The notes beneath the pieces are model-generated. The model did no database searches. It was given only the letters and a program-made list of their open reading frames with translations, and was not told where the DNA came from. From the NCBI RefSeq assembly GCF_032925565.1, contig NZ_CP136708.1, positions 1,302,001 to 1,366,000 on the forward strand: a DNA stretch of 64,000 nt. Direction: 5' to 3'. The number at the start of each line of letters is the position of its first letter. The first letter of the stretch is position 1. The position numbers were made by a program, and so were the translations under genes. This document shows positions 28,724 through 37,384 of this stretch, piece by piece. The DNA comes from Alteromonas sp. CI.11.F.A3. GTDB taxonomy: Bacteria > Pseudomonadota > Gammaproteobacteria > Enterobacterales > Alteromonadaceae.

Positions 28724-29467
28724 ATGAAAAAACAGCTTCTCGCATCACTTTTGGCCTTGTCTTTCTCTTCTGTTACTTTTGCTCAAGACGATGTTAAACC
28801 TTTCACGATGGAAGGTGAGTTAGGTATTATCGCAACAACAGGTAACACTGAAACATCATCAATCAGTGCCGGTATCACTGCTCACCAAGAATTAGAGCAG
28901 TGGAGCAACGACTACACGCTTGAAGGTCTTTACAAAAAAGAAACTGTTGATAACGATGATGGTACTGAAGAAGAGTACACATCTGCGCAAAAGTTTTACG
29001 GTTCTGCACAGGGTAACTACAAGCTAGATAACCCTGATTACCGTTTATTTGGTTTCGCATCGTATGAAGATGACCGCTTAAGTAACTTCGATTATCAATC
29101 AACACTTGCTGTGGGTTGGAACCAAAAAGTACTTGAAAACAACCGTCATACTTTAGAGTACTCAATCGGTCCTGGTTACTCGTTTGCTGAAACGCAAGAA
29201 GGCGAAGAGCAGAACAGCATGATTGTTCGTGCTTCAAGCGCATACTCTTGGAAAATTTCAGATACGGCTAAATTCACGCAAACTGTGAGTACGGAAGTGG
29301 GTTCTGACAACACGAAGTCTCGTGCTGAATCGGCGCTTACGGCTACTATTAGCGGTAACCTTTCTATGAAGTTGTCATTCAAGTTAGACCACAACTCTAA
29401 TGTGTCTGACGACGTAGAAAAGCTAGATACTGAAACAGCGGTAACGCTAGTTTACAACTTCTTCTAA
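28724..29467 (+). CDS. DUF481 (YdiY-like) outer-membrane protein, paralogue 2
   Basis: 247 residues from ATG 28724. The frame is open to 28673, but the signal peptide MKKQLLASLLALSFSSVTFA starts here. Like its upstream neighbour it has GELGIIATTGNTETSSISAG, RVFGSAQ-like KFYGSAQGNYKL, STEVGSDNTKSR and a C-terminal VYNFF barrel signal. The two share the whole fold and many motifs, so they arose by tandem duplication. The 186-base gap suggests separate promoters. Confidence 0.89.
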   Translation: MKKQLLASLLALSFSSVTFAQDDVKPFTMEGELGIIATTGNTETSSISAGITAHQELEQWSNDYTLEGLYKKETVDNDDGTEEEYTSAQKFYGSAQGNYKLDNPDYRLFGFASYEDDRLSNFDYQSTLAVGWNQKVLENNRHTLEYSIGPGYSFAETQEGEEQNSMIVRASSAYSWKISDTAKFTQTVSTEVGSDNTKSRAESALTATISGNLSMKLSFKLDHNSNVSDDVEKLDTETAVTLVYNFF

Positions 29468-29491
29468 AATCGTATTAACGATTGTAGAAAC

Positions 29492-29523
29492 AAAAAACGC
29501 TGCCAATAGGCAGCGTTTTTTTG
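29492..29523. terminator. Bidirectional intrinsic terminator
   Basis: The stem AACGCTGCC / GGCAGCGTT with an AATA loop has T runs on both strands. It serves the second DUF481 gene (+) and serA (-), which converge here. Confidence 0.92.
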
Positions 29524-29568
29524 TCTTTAAAAGTGTATGACGATAATTAACTACCGTCATACAGAGCA

Positions 29569-30798
29569 TTAGTGAAGAATACGGGTCTTAATCGTACCGT
29601 CAATCTGCTGCAGTTGTGCAAGCGCGTCATAAGCTCTGTCTTGCTGAACATCTACCACTACATAACCAATTTCAGCGTTAGTTTGAAGGTACTGGGCTTC
29701 AATGTTAATGCCTTTCTCTGCAAACGCTTGGTTAATTTGAGTAAGAATACCCGGCTGGTTTTTATGCACGTGAAGCAGGCGAGATCGGCTAATGTGCTCT
29801 GGCAATGATACTTCAGGGAAGTTAACCGCAGACAAAGTAGAGCCATTATCGCTGTACTTAGCTAATTTACCGGCCACTTCAATACCAATGTTTTCTTGCG
29901 CTTCTTGGGTGCTACCACCTACATGCGGCGTCAGAATAACATTATCGAACTTACGTAGAGGCGATTGGAATTCCTCATTGTTCGATTTAGGCTCAACAGG
30001 GAATACATCAATAGCTGCGCCATTTAACTGGCCGCTTTCAAGTGCGTCGGCTAGGGCATCAATATCTACAACCGTACCGCGAGACGCATTAATAAAAATG
30101 CTGCCTTTCTTCATTTGCGCAAATTGCTCAGCTGCAAACATGTTTTGCGTTTGCTGAGTTTCAGGCACATGTAGCGATACCACATCAGAGGTGTTTAATA
30201 GCTTCTCTAACGACTTTATCTGCGTAGAGTTACCTAATACCAACTTATCTTCAATATCGAAAAACTGTACACGCATACCAAGGTGTTCAGCAAGAATACT
30301 TAGCTGGGTACCAATGTGTCCATAACCAATAATACCCAGTGTTTTACCTCGGGCTTCGTATGAACCATTTGCTGTTTTTTCCCATTCACCACGATGCGCT
30401 TTTGCGCTTTTACTCGGTACTTGGCGAAGCAAAAGAATAAGCTGACCAAGAACAAGCTCTGCCACTGAACGGGTATTAGAAAATGGTGCATTAAATACCG
30501 GAATACCGCGGCGTTGTGTTGCTTCTAAATTAACTTGGTTTGTACCAATACAGAAACAACCAATAGCCACCAATTTCTGAGCAGCATCAACTACCTTCTC
30601 AGTAATTTGAGTACGTGAACGAAGGCCAATAAAATGCGCATCTTTCACCTTCTCAACAAGCTCTTCTTCAGGAAGGGACGTTTTGAGATACTCAATATTG
30701 GTGTATCCATTATTCTTAAAGGTTTCTAATGCACTTTGGTGTACACCCTCTAACAACAATATCCGGATCTTATCCTTCTCTAGTGAAACTTTGCTCAT
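29569..30798 (-). CDS. serA: D-3-phosphoglycerate dehydrogenase SerA
   Basis: 409 residues from ATG 30798, which gives MSKVSLEKDKIRILLLEG, collinear with E. coli SerA (410 aa). The open frame continues upstream to 30978, but that part translates an intergenic cruciform repeat and should not be annotated as protein. The NAD-binding motif is GIIGYGHIGTQL, the catalytic region includes SRGTVVDID and HVGGSTQEAQENIG, and a C-terminal ACT domain (HKNQPGILTQINQAF) binds serine for feedback inhibition. It catalyses the first step of serine synthesis. rpiA lies upstream, as in E. coli. Confidence 0.97.
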   Translation of the reverse strand: MSKVSLEKDKIRILLLEGVHQSALETFKNNGYTNIEYLKTSLPEEELVEKVKDAHFIGLRSRTQITEKVVDAAQKLVAIGCFCIGTNQVNLEATQRRGIPVFNAPFSNTRSVAELVLGQLILLLRQVPSKSAKAHRGEWEKTANGSYEARGKTLGIIGYGHIGTQLSILAEHLGMRVQFFDIEDKLVLGNSTQIKSLEKLLNTSDVVSLHVPETQQTQNMFAAEQFAQMKKGSIFINASRGTVVDIDALADALESGQLNGAAIDVFPVEPKSNNEEFQSPLRKFDNVILTPHVGGSTQEAQENIGIEVAGKLAKYSDNGSTLSAVNFPEVSLPEHISRSRLLHVHKNQPGILTQINQAFAEKGINIEAQYLQTNAEIGYVVVDVQQDRAYDALAQLQQIDGTIKTRILH

Positions 30799-30849
30799 GG
30801 ATTTGCTATCTCTCGCTGTAGTAGAACTTAATAAGTACGCTGTTTTGGC

Positions 30850-30965
30850 GGCAGCTGGGAGTGAGCAAGGCCTACACAAACACGCGGTAAACCCATCCAT
30901 GGGCGCTCCGCCACCGCATCCATGCGGTGGAGGGTTTGTTCCGGCCTTACTCCCTCCCATCTGCC
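30850..30965. repeat. Large cruciform-like intergenic repeat, copy 3
   Basis: The outer arms include GGCAG/CTGCC, GGGAGTGAG/TTACTCCC and AAGGCC/GGCCTT. The core AACACGCGGTAAACCCATCC matches copy 2, and two hairpins with CATCCATG centres follow (CCCAT/ATGGG and CCACCGCAT/ATGCGGTGG). It fills much of the 343-base gap 30799-31141 between serA and rpiA, which otherwise shows no gene. It directly precedes serA and must be transcribed or bypassed by the serA promoter. Confidence 0.88.
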
Positions 30966-31141
30966 ACGCTATATACATTCTTTGACGTGGGCAGCTTCAT
31001 CGAATCGGCGAGTTTTATCCGCGTAAAACGACAAAGGTACATCCGACTAGTACTAGCCTCAAACTCTCGAAAGGCCATCTAGACGTCTAAACGGAAATCT
31101 AACAGAAATCGGTTTAACTTGAAAGCTATTATTTAAAGCTG

Positions 31142-31798
31142 TTATTTAAAGGTATCAACACCGCTTTCGGTGGCAGACAATACGATGTCTGCGCCACGTA
31201 GGGCGAATATGCCGTTGGTTACCACACCAGGAATGTTATTAATCGACTGCTCAAGCTCTCTAGGGTTCAGTATTTCTAGATTATGAACGTCTAAGATGAC
31301 ATTACCGTTATCGGTAACTACGCCTTGGCGGTATTCAGGATCGCCGCCTAGTTTTACCAACTCACGAGCCACAAAAGAGCGCGCCATTGGAATAACTTCA
31401 ACAGGAAGCGGGAACTTGCCAAGCACAGGTACACGCTTGCTGTCATCTACAATACACACAAACGTGGTTGATGCACCGGCCACAATTTTTTCGCGGGTAA
31501 GGGCAGCGCCGCCGCCTTTAATCATGTGTTTGTGTTCAGTAACTTCATCAGCACCGTCGATATACACCGAAATATTGCTTACATCGTTTAGTGCGAAAAC
31601 TTCAATGCCTAGGGCTTCTAGCAACTTGGTAGAGGCATCAGAACTTGATACCGCCCCTTCAATGTTGTTCTTAATTTTGCCGAGTTCTTCAATAAAAAAA
31701 TTAACTGTGGAGCCAGTTCCTACACCAACAATACTGCCGTTTTCAACATACTCAATGGCTGCTTTAGCTACTGCTTGCTTCTTTGCATTCTGATCCAT
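31142..31798 (-). CDS. rpiA: Ribose-5-phosphate isomerase A
   Basis: 218 residues, the usual RpiA length. Conserved elements are [13 protein letters not shown] near the N terminus, the catalytic YIDGADEV, the [12 protein letters not shown] loop and LPVEVIPMA. It interconverts ribose-5-phosphate and ribulose-5-phosphate in the pentose phosphate pathway. It is upstream of serA on the same strand (the E. coli neighbour pair) and 81 bases downstream of ygfA. The nearby ribokinase feeds the same ribose-5-phosphate pool. Confidence 0.97.
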   Translation of the reverse strand: MDQNAKKQAVAKAAIEYVENGSIVGVGTGSTVNFFIEELGKIKNNIEGAVSSSDASTKLLEALGIEVFALNDVSNISVYIDGADEVTEHKHMIKGGGAALTREKIVAGASTTFVCIVDDSKRVPVLGKFPLPVEVIPMARSFVARELVKLGGDPEYRQGVVTDNGNVILDVHNLEILNPRELEQSINNIPGVVTNGIFALRGADIVLSATESGVDTFK

Positions 31799-31879
31799 AG
31801 TGACTCTCCTAACTAAATTTTCATCAGTTTACCGGAAAACCACGGGCTAACCCACCGTGAAGGGGGAATTAACGACGCG

Positions 31880-32491
31880 TTAGGCTCGATTAAAGGTCAG
31901 TTGCTGCGTGGGGGTAACAATACGGTTTACAGGAATGTCCCAATGCTGAACGGGAAGTTGGTCTACTTGTTGGCAATCGTGGGCAATACCAATGAGTTTT
32001 GGTCTTATCGTTTGTGTTTGAATACTGGCTAACGTTCTATCGTAATAGCCGCCGCCCATACCTAAGCGGTTTCCATTTGCATCGAATCCCACCAATGGCA
32101 TAAGTATCACCTGATGATGAAAGGTAGGAATAACATCTGGGCAAGCGAGTATTGGCTCTTCAATGTTGTATTTGTTCACGCGCATTGGCGTTTTATCTGT
32201 ATACCGAAGAAAAAGCAGGTGGCCTTTGCAAACAGGGTGCAATACAGGCAAAGAAGTATGCAGGGCAGCCCCTTTGTTTAGTTCCCAGCATGCGTGCATA
32301 AAAGGGCGTAAATCTACTTCACCGTCGTTTGGCAGGTAACAAGCAATAGATGATGCATGGGTAATAGCAGGCAATGACAGCAGGTTATCTCGAACTGCTA
32401 AAGAGGCATGCTGCTGCTGTGAACTAGATAATGCGTTGCGTGCTGCTCTTAATGTTTTTCGTAGCGTTACTCGTGACGTGATTTTTGACAT
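31880..32491 (-). CDS. ygfA: 5-formyltetrahydrofolate cyclo-ligase
   Basis: 203 residues from ATG 32491 (MSKITSRVTLRKTLR). The frame is open to 32527 but those 12 codons look non-conserved. The ATP-binding C-terminal motif GNRLGMGGGYYDRTL and the VDLRPFM and LMPLVGFDANG segments identify the family. The enzyme salvages 5-formyl-THF to 5,10-methenyl-THF. In E. coli the 6S RNA gene lies just upstream of it; here the kinase gene stop is only about 40 bases away and 6S RNA lies about 3.6 kb upstream. Confidence 0.94.
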   Translation of the reverse strand: MSKITSRVTLRKTLRAARNALSSSQQQHASLAVRDNLLSLPAITHASSIACYLPNDGEVDLRPFMHACWELNKGAALHTSLPVLHPVCKGHLLFLRYTDKTPMRVNKYNIEEPILACPDVIPTFHHQVILMPLVGFDANGNRLGMGGGYYDRTLASIQTQTIRPKLIGIAHDCQQVDQLPVQHWDIPVNRIVTPTQQLTFNRA

Positions 32492-32532
32492 TTTTTTTAA
32501 TGTACTTGGGGCGTTCTGTGGCTCCACCTTTT

Positions 32533-34152
32533 TTACTTCCCTAAATAGTGATTAAGTACCCTTATAAGCTCTGCGTTTTCGACAGGCTTGGTGAGTAGGT
32601 CGTCTAAGCCACTTTTTAATAACTGGTCTTGGTGCGTAATAACATCCGCGGTCAAGGCAATAACAGGCAATGCGGCGCGCATGTGCTTAATTTGCCTGGT
32701 GGCTTCTGTTCCGTCAATACCCGGTAAGTTAATATCCATTAGTACCAAATCTACAGGGTTTGATTTTACATACTCAACGCCTTCTTCACCGCTACCTACA
32801 ATCGATATCGGCATACCAAGCTTATCAAATATAGTTTTAATTACTATTTGATTAATGTAATGATCTTCAACGACCAATACATGGGAATCAGCAGGAATAC
32901 TTAGTTTTTGAGGCTGTAATAACCTAGGATCATGCTCGATAGTATCGATGCTAACTTCGTCTGCTGGAATCGCCACGCTCACACGGGTGCCTTCGTTTAA
33001 CTTACTGCTAAGCTTTATAGAACCATTCATAAGTTCTATCAGCTTTTTGGTAATATTTAAGCCTAAGCCAGTACCATCAAATTGATGCGCGTTTTCCATT
33101 CGCTCGAAAGGTGCGAACAGCTTTTTTTGCTCCTCTTCACTAATACCAATGCCTTCGTCTTTAATAACCAGCAGTAATTTTCCCTTCTTGTATTTCACTT
33201 GAATAGAAACGTGTTTGTTGGCGTGCGTGTATTTAATGGCATTTGATAATAGATTTAGCGCTACCTGACCAAATTTAGTATCGTCAAAATTAAGAGAGTG
33301 GGGGACATTGTCATCAATCACAGCATTAAAAATCACATTGCCATCTTCAGCGCGAATGCGAGTTAACGAAAATAAATGCGTGAAAAAGTCAGTTGTGCCT
33401 ACAGGTCGAGGCATAACGCGCATTTTACCCGCTTCTATCTGCTTCATATCTAGTACAGAGTTCACTATTTCAAGCAAACGCTCACCGCTTTTGCTTATAT
33501 GCCCGAGCGAGTCGGTAAAATTAGCGGGCAGAGAATACTGTTTGGCTTCACCTTCCAGTAAATGGCTAAAGGTATTTATTGCATTTAACGGGGTTCTGAT
33601 TTCATGACTAACGTAAGAAAGAAAATCCGATTTGAACTGACTAGTTCGCTCGAGTTCTCTATTTTTACGTTTTAATTCCAAATGGGAAACTACTGATTCA
33701 CTCAGTGTTTTAAGGGCATTGCGTTGATGGGGAGTAAGGGTTTTAGGCTGGTAGCCTATAGTGCATAGTGTACCAATAGCATGCCCTGACGGGGTAATTA
33801 ACGGAGCACCAGCGTAGAATCGAATATTGGGCTCGCCCGTAACTAATGGGTTGTCGTGAAAGCGCGGATCTTCTTTTGCGTTAGGTACTTCGAACACTTC
33901 ACGCTGTAAAATAGCATGAGAGCAAAAGGCGATATTACGAGAGGTTTCGGTCGCTTCTATTCCTACACGAGATTTGAACCATTGTCTGTCGGGGTCTACT
34001 AGGCTAATTAACGCAATGGGTGAGTCGCAAATTTGCGATGCAAGTTGAGTTAAGTCGTCGAAGAGTTGCTCGGCCTCTGTATCGAGGACATCATAGCTTA
34101 GTAGCTCTCTTAGGCGCTGTTCTTCGTTCTCTGGAACCTTGGCAGGGATCAT
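32533..34152 (-). CDS. GAF-containing hybrid histidine kinase with receiver domain
   Basis: 539 residues from ATG 34152; a TTG six codons earlier is the only other upstream start and lacks a ribosome site. There are no membrane segments. A GAF sensor covers about 15-155, the HisKA domain with phospho-acceptor His at about H183 (SHEIRTPLN) follows, the HATPase has its N box at LLSNAIKYT and G boxes DEGIGI and GTGLGL, and a C-terminal receiver has phospho-Asp at about D473 (LVLMDINLPG). It is a cytoplasmic hybrid kinase. The ligand and output partner are not evident. Confidence 0.92.
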   Translation of the reverse strand: MIPAKVPENEEQRLRELLSYDVLDTEAEQLFDDLTQLASQICDSPIALISLVDPDRQWFKSRVGIEATETSRNIAFCSHAILQREVFEVPNAKEDPRFHDNPLVTGEPNIRFYAGAPLITPSGHAIGTLCTIGYQPKTLTPHQRNALKTLSESVVSHLELKRKNRELERTSQFKSDFLSYVSHEIRTPLNAINTFSHLLEGEAKQYSLPANFTDSLGHISKSGERLLEIVNSVLDMKQIEAGKMRVMPRPVGTTDFFTHLFSLTRIRAEDGNVIFNAVIDDNVPHSLNFDDTKFGQVALNLLSNAIKYTHANKHVSIQVKYKKGKLLLVIKDEGIGISEEEQKKLFAPFERMENAHQFDGTGLGLNITKKLIELMNGSIKLSSKLNEGTRVSVAIPADEVSIDTIEHDPRLLQPQKLSIPADSHVLVVEDHYINQIVIKTIFDKLGMPISIVGSGEEGVEYVKSNPVDLVLMDINLPGIDGTEATRQIKHMRAALPVIALTADVITHQDQLLKSGLDDLLTKPVENAELIRVLNHYLGK

Positions 34153-34185
34153 ACTTTCACATTTCCTCAACTAAAATGTGAAAGT

Positions 34186-34215
34186 AAGAGGCTGACTACT
34201 GTAGAACAGCCTCTT
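34186..34215 (-). terminator. Probable terminator after the nucleoside hydrolase gene
   Basis: A 9-bp stem AAGAGGCTG / CAGCCTCTT with a 12-base loop, followed on the minus strand by a pyrimidine-rich tail. It is between the nucleoside hydrolase stop and the kinase start, so the kinase probably has its own promoter. Confidence 0.6.
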
Positions 34216-34222
34216 TTCACAC

Positions 34223-35164
34223 TTATAAAGCGTAGGTGTCTATGAACAATTGTTCCAATTTAGCGTGATCTACTTTTGTAGCCACTTTAATGGTGTTCGC
34301 ATTGTTCCACAGCGGGCTAGGGGTTGTTCCCTTAGGCGCCACTGCTGTTTGACCACGATCTAGCTCGCCAGTACCTACACGTACATGACCTTCTGTGAGT
34401 TCGAACAACTCAGGGTGGCGTAAGTGTGCAAGTGGGAAAGCATCGTGGAAAAAGCAAACACGATCTTCACGGTTGGCAGAATAGAAATCCATGTAGAACT
34501 GAGCCGTGTCTTTTACAAAACCGCCAAGCTTCTCATTTTTCGCTTCAAGAGTTTCAACGAAAGAAGGAGAAAACGGCGTATCGTTGGTTACATCTAAACC
34601 AAACATGGTTAAGTCCCAATCTGCACCAAATACAATCTCAGCAGCGTAGGCATCGTTCCAAATATTGGCTTCGGCAAGTGGCGTTACGTTGCCACGTACA
34701 AATGCAGCGCCGCCCATAATGGTAACGCCTTTCACTAACTTAGGTAGTTCAGGCTCTAAACGCAGTGCTAGCGCTAGGTTACCTAATGGGCCAATAGCCA
34801 CTAGGGTTATTTCCCCAGGGTATTTACGGGCCATATCTACAATAAATTGTGCAGAACTACGAGGGTCTAGCTCAGTTTTTGGGGCTTCAGGTTTAATGTG
34901 ACCAAAACCATAGTCGCCATGTACAAAGTGCGCGTAAGTTGACTCAGGACCTACCCAAGGCATACCAACACCTTTGGTTACCGGAATATCTTTACCTGCA
35001 ATTTCGCAAAGCGTAAGGGCGTTTTGTGCCGCCATAGTGACCGGAACATTACCGTAAACCGTTGTTAAACCAAGTACTTCGATATCTGGAGATTGAAACG
35101 CAAAAAATATTGCCATCGCATCATCGATGCCAGGATCCGTGTCTAAAATTATCTTATGTGCCAT
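34223..35164 (-). CDS. Inosine-uridine-type nucleoside hydrolase
   Basis: 313 residues with the diagnostic calcium-binding DTDPGIDDAMAI at the N terminus and typical family segments VYGNVPV, GPLGNLALAL, MGGAAFVRGN and AEANIWNDAYAAEIVF. The enzyme cleaves the N-glycosidic bond of ribonucleosides to base and ribose. It lies 23 bases downstream of a ribokinase gene on the same strand, so the released ribose can be phosphorylated at once and enter the pathway through the nearby rpiA. Base specificity is not predictable. Confidence 0.94.
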   Translation of the reverse strand: MAHKIILDTDPGIDDAMAIFFAFQSPDIEVLGLTTVYGNVPVTMAAQNALTLCEIAGKDIPVTKGVGMPWVGPESTYAHFVHGDYGFGHIKPEAPKTELDPRSSAQFIVDMARKYPGEITLVAIGPLGNLALALRLEPELPKLVKGVTIMGGAAFVRGNVTPLAEANIWNDAYAAEIVFGADWDLTMFGLDVTNDTPFSPSFVETLEAKNEKLGGFVKDTAQFYMDFYSANREDRVCFFHDAFPLAHLRHPELFELTEGHVRVGTGELDRGQTAVAPKGTTPSPLWNNANTIKVATKVDHAKLEQLFIDTYAL

Positions 35165-35187
35165 TAATAATACTCTAGTGCGTTTTC

Positions 35188-36084
35188 TTATTTAGTGTGC
35201 TTTGCCAAAAAACGGTCAACTTCTTTTTGCGTAGGAATGCTTTGTGCAGCGCCCTCGCGGGTAACCGCAATAGCAGATGCTGCACAGCCTCTAATCAATG
35301 CACGTTTAGCATCAGTGTGAGTACTGTAAGCAGACAAGAAGTAACCTATAAACGTATCGCCAGCGGCTGTGGTATCTACTGCATCAACAGAAAACGCTTC
35401 CACTTCAATGGTATCGTTTCCTCTTAACATCATTACACCCGCTTTGCCTAGTGTAATGATAACTTCGCAATGAGACCACTGCTCTTTGAAAACGTTAAGA
35501 ATATCGTCAAGATCTTCTTTGTCGGTTAATGCTGCTGCTTCCGTCTCGTTTACAATCAGTAAATCGATACAATCTAAAGGAAGGGCTTTAACCGACTCGC
35601 TCATAGGCGCAGGGTTAAAGGCAACTTTAAGCTGACTTTCTTTTGCTAAGCGAAGTACGTCTGCAATGCTGCTGGTTTCGTTTTGGGTTAGTACCCAATC
35701 AGAAGACGACGTATCTAACAACGCTTTGTTTACAGTATCGGCAGTAATGGTTTGGTTTGCGCCACCAAATAACACAATGGCATTTTCACCACTGGGCGTT
35801 ACTTGAATAATGGCATGGCCTGAAGGGGTTTCAGAACATTTAACGCCACGGCAATCAACGCCTTTTTTGATTAGCGTTTGTTTGAACGTTGCGTCATTTT
35901 CATGAATGCTGCCTACATGACGAACATCAGCACCCGCTTGCGCTAGGGCAATTGACTGGTTCGCACCTTTACCACCAAGCAATTGTTGGTAGTGAGTAGA
36001 CGCAAGGGTTTCACCAGGTTGAACGAAGTGATCTACCTGATAAACATGATCGATATTTATAGAGCCAAAATTTATTATTGCCAT
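35188..36084 (-). CDS. rbsK: Ribokinase
   Basis: 298 residues of the PfkB family with ribokinase signatures: NFGSINIDHVYQV, LGGKGANQSIALAQAGA, and the catalytic DTTAAGDTFIGYF with the general-base Asp. It converts ribose to ribose-5-phosphate. No ribose ABC transporter is nearby; its partner is the adjacent nucleoside hydrolase, which points to nucleoside salvage. The 6S RNA gene ends about 20 bases upstream on the same strand, so read-through from the 6S promoter may contribute to expression. Confidence 0.94.
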   Translation of the reverse strand: MAIINFGSINIDHVYQVDHFVQPGETLASTHYQQLLGGKGANQSIALAQAGADVRHVGSIHENDATFKQTLIKKGVDCRGVKCSETPSGHAIIQVTPSGENAIVLFGGANQTITADTVNKALLDTSSSDWVLTQNETSSIADVLRLAKESQLKVAFNPAPMSESVKALPLDCIDLLIVNETEAAALTDKEDLDDILNVFKEQWSHCEVIITLGKAGVMMLRGNDTIEVEAFSVDAVDTTAAGDTFIGYFLSAYSTHTDAKRALIRGCAASAIAVTREGAAQSIPTQKEVDRFLAKHTK

Positions 36085-36104
36085 TTCTTCTTCCGTCGAA
36101 AGAG

Positions 36105-36286
36105 GGCGTCTCCCGAAATGCCGCTGTTCATCGTTCGCCCGTGAACCGAAAGTTCAGGGCGGAAGCATCACTATGGCCGTAGGCTTCTCGATACGAGCCG
36201 AGCTTGCACAGTAGCCATTGTTTCAACTTCCTAGTTTAATAGCATCGGCCAGGGACAAGAGTGAACTGGCGAACATTCCAGGAAAC
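36105..36286 (-). ncRNA. ssrS: 6S RNA (ssrS)
   Basis: On the minus strand about 182 bases match the E. coli 6S RNA in order and spacing: TGGAATGTTCGCCAG at the 5' end, TGTCCCTGGCCGAT, CTCGGCTCGTATCGAGAAGCCT (the conserved stem, split here for length), CCCTGAACTTTCGGTTCACGGG, and GCGGCATTTCGGGAGA at the 3' end. The two ends pair to form the closing stem. TATACAAT just upstream fits a -10 element. 6S RNA mimics an open promoter and sequesters sigma-70 RNA polymerase in stationary phase. Ends are estimated to within about 5 bases. Confidence 0.9.
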
Positions 36287-36666
36287 ATTGTTATTGTATA
36301 ACGCAACAGGGTATATCAAACGCGGTGTGGGGTGAAGTAGATCACCAAAGCGCCAATGAATTATTTGCGTAGCTAATTTAACCATTACTGATGAGATTCG
36401 ACAAATCTAATCTTGACCAGTTGGTCAGCAATTATACACGCTATTCACTTAAGCTCAAATTTGCTTGGCTTAAGCAAGCTTTACCTTACTGCTGCAAAGG
36501 AAGCTCCATATCCAATAACGTCGATCATAGAGCAATTAATACTAGGTTGCCAGTTAAAACCCATAAGACCAGTACTACTTGAATAACAACTGACCAAATC
36601 AGCAATAGTGTGTTTTGTAGCGCTATTTTGCTAATATTAAGTTTCAACGTAAAAGGAAACCTATTT
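36287..36666. other. Intergenic region between 6S RNA and ygfB
   Basis: 380 bases. In E. coli the zapA gene lies between 6S RNA and ygfB; here no minus-strand frame of the right length exists. A 63-codon plus-strand frame at 36391-36582 has no recognisable features. The region should hold the divergent promoters of ssrS and ygfB. Confidence 0.6.
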
Positions 36667-37233
36667 GTGGAAAAACAGCTCGATTACGACAGTGTTAGCA
36701 ACAAGTTATCGCAACACGGCATAGTAGTAGATGGCGCCGAAGTTCACGGTATTTTATGTGGCATGTTGTGTGGCGGTATGTCGCTAACCGATCAGAAGTG
36801 GCTTTCTGCATTAAGTGACACTATTCATCAAGGTGAAAACTTCAACGATGCCACCACGCATCTATTGAACACACTGTTCAACCAAACGTGTCAGCAATTG
36901 CTTGAGCCTGAGTTCGCCTTACAATTAATGCTACCTGACGACCAAGCGCCAATTAATGATAGAGGCGAAGCACTGATTAACTGGGTGCATGGTTTTATGT
37001 TGGGGTTTGGCTTACATCAGCAAGACCTTATGCAGTGTTCTGCCGACGTGAAAGAAGCGCTAGAAGATTTTGCTGATATCGCGCGTATGGAAGAGCCTAT
37101 GGAAGCCGATGAAGAGTCAGAGCGTGCTTTATTCGAAGTCATGGAATACGTGAAGATTTCCGCTATTTTATGCTTCAGCGAGTTAGGCCAATCGTTACTT
37201 GATGATCAGCAAGATAAACCGTCCGTTCATTAA
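36667..37233 (+). CDS. ygfB: UPF0149 family protein YgfB
   Basis: 188 residues from GTG 36667, preceded by AAGGA at a suitable distance. The frame is open to 36610 but lacks a ribosome site there. The family motif VDGAEVHGILCGMLCGG is near the N terminus, with NWVHGFMLGFGL and the C-terminal CFSELG region. YgfB-type proteins are small helical proteins; in Pseudomonas aeruginosa YgfB has been linked to ampDh3 control and beta-lactam resistance. It heads the conserved ygfB-pepP-ubiH-ubiI order. Confidence 0.9.
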   Translation: MEKQLDYDSVSNKLSQHGIVVDGAEVHGILCGMLCGGMSLTDQKWLSALSDTIHQGENFNDATTHLLNTLFNQTCQQLLEPEFALQLMLPDDQAPINDRGEALINWVHGFMLGFGLHQQDLMQCSADVKEALEDFADIARMEEPMEADEESERALFEVMEYVKISAILCFSELGQSLLDDQQDKPSVH

Positions 37234-37384
37234 TTTAATAATCTCAAGCTTGTTGGAACGCGTAAGTAATAAAACGTTGTTCCGTAAGGCACGAGTGAAG
37301 TGACAAGCAAGAGTAATGTTGCAAATAGCATTAATGTCATTGGATGTATGAGTTTTATAATATTGATGAAGAAAGGCGAATGAG

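Noticed and set aside
30799..30978. N-terminal extension of the serA reading frame
   Set aside because: The 60 extra codons translate the cruciform repeat copy 3. The E. coli-like SerA N terminus starts at 30798.
36391..36582. 63-codon plus-strand frame between 6S RNA and ygfB
   Set aside because: There is no ribosome site and no family resemblance, and it lies where only promoters are expected.
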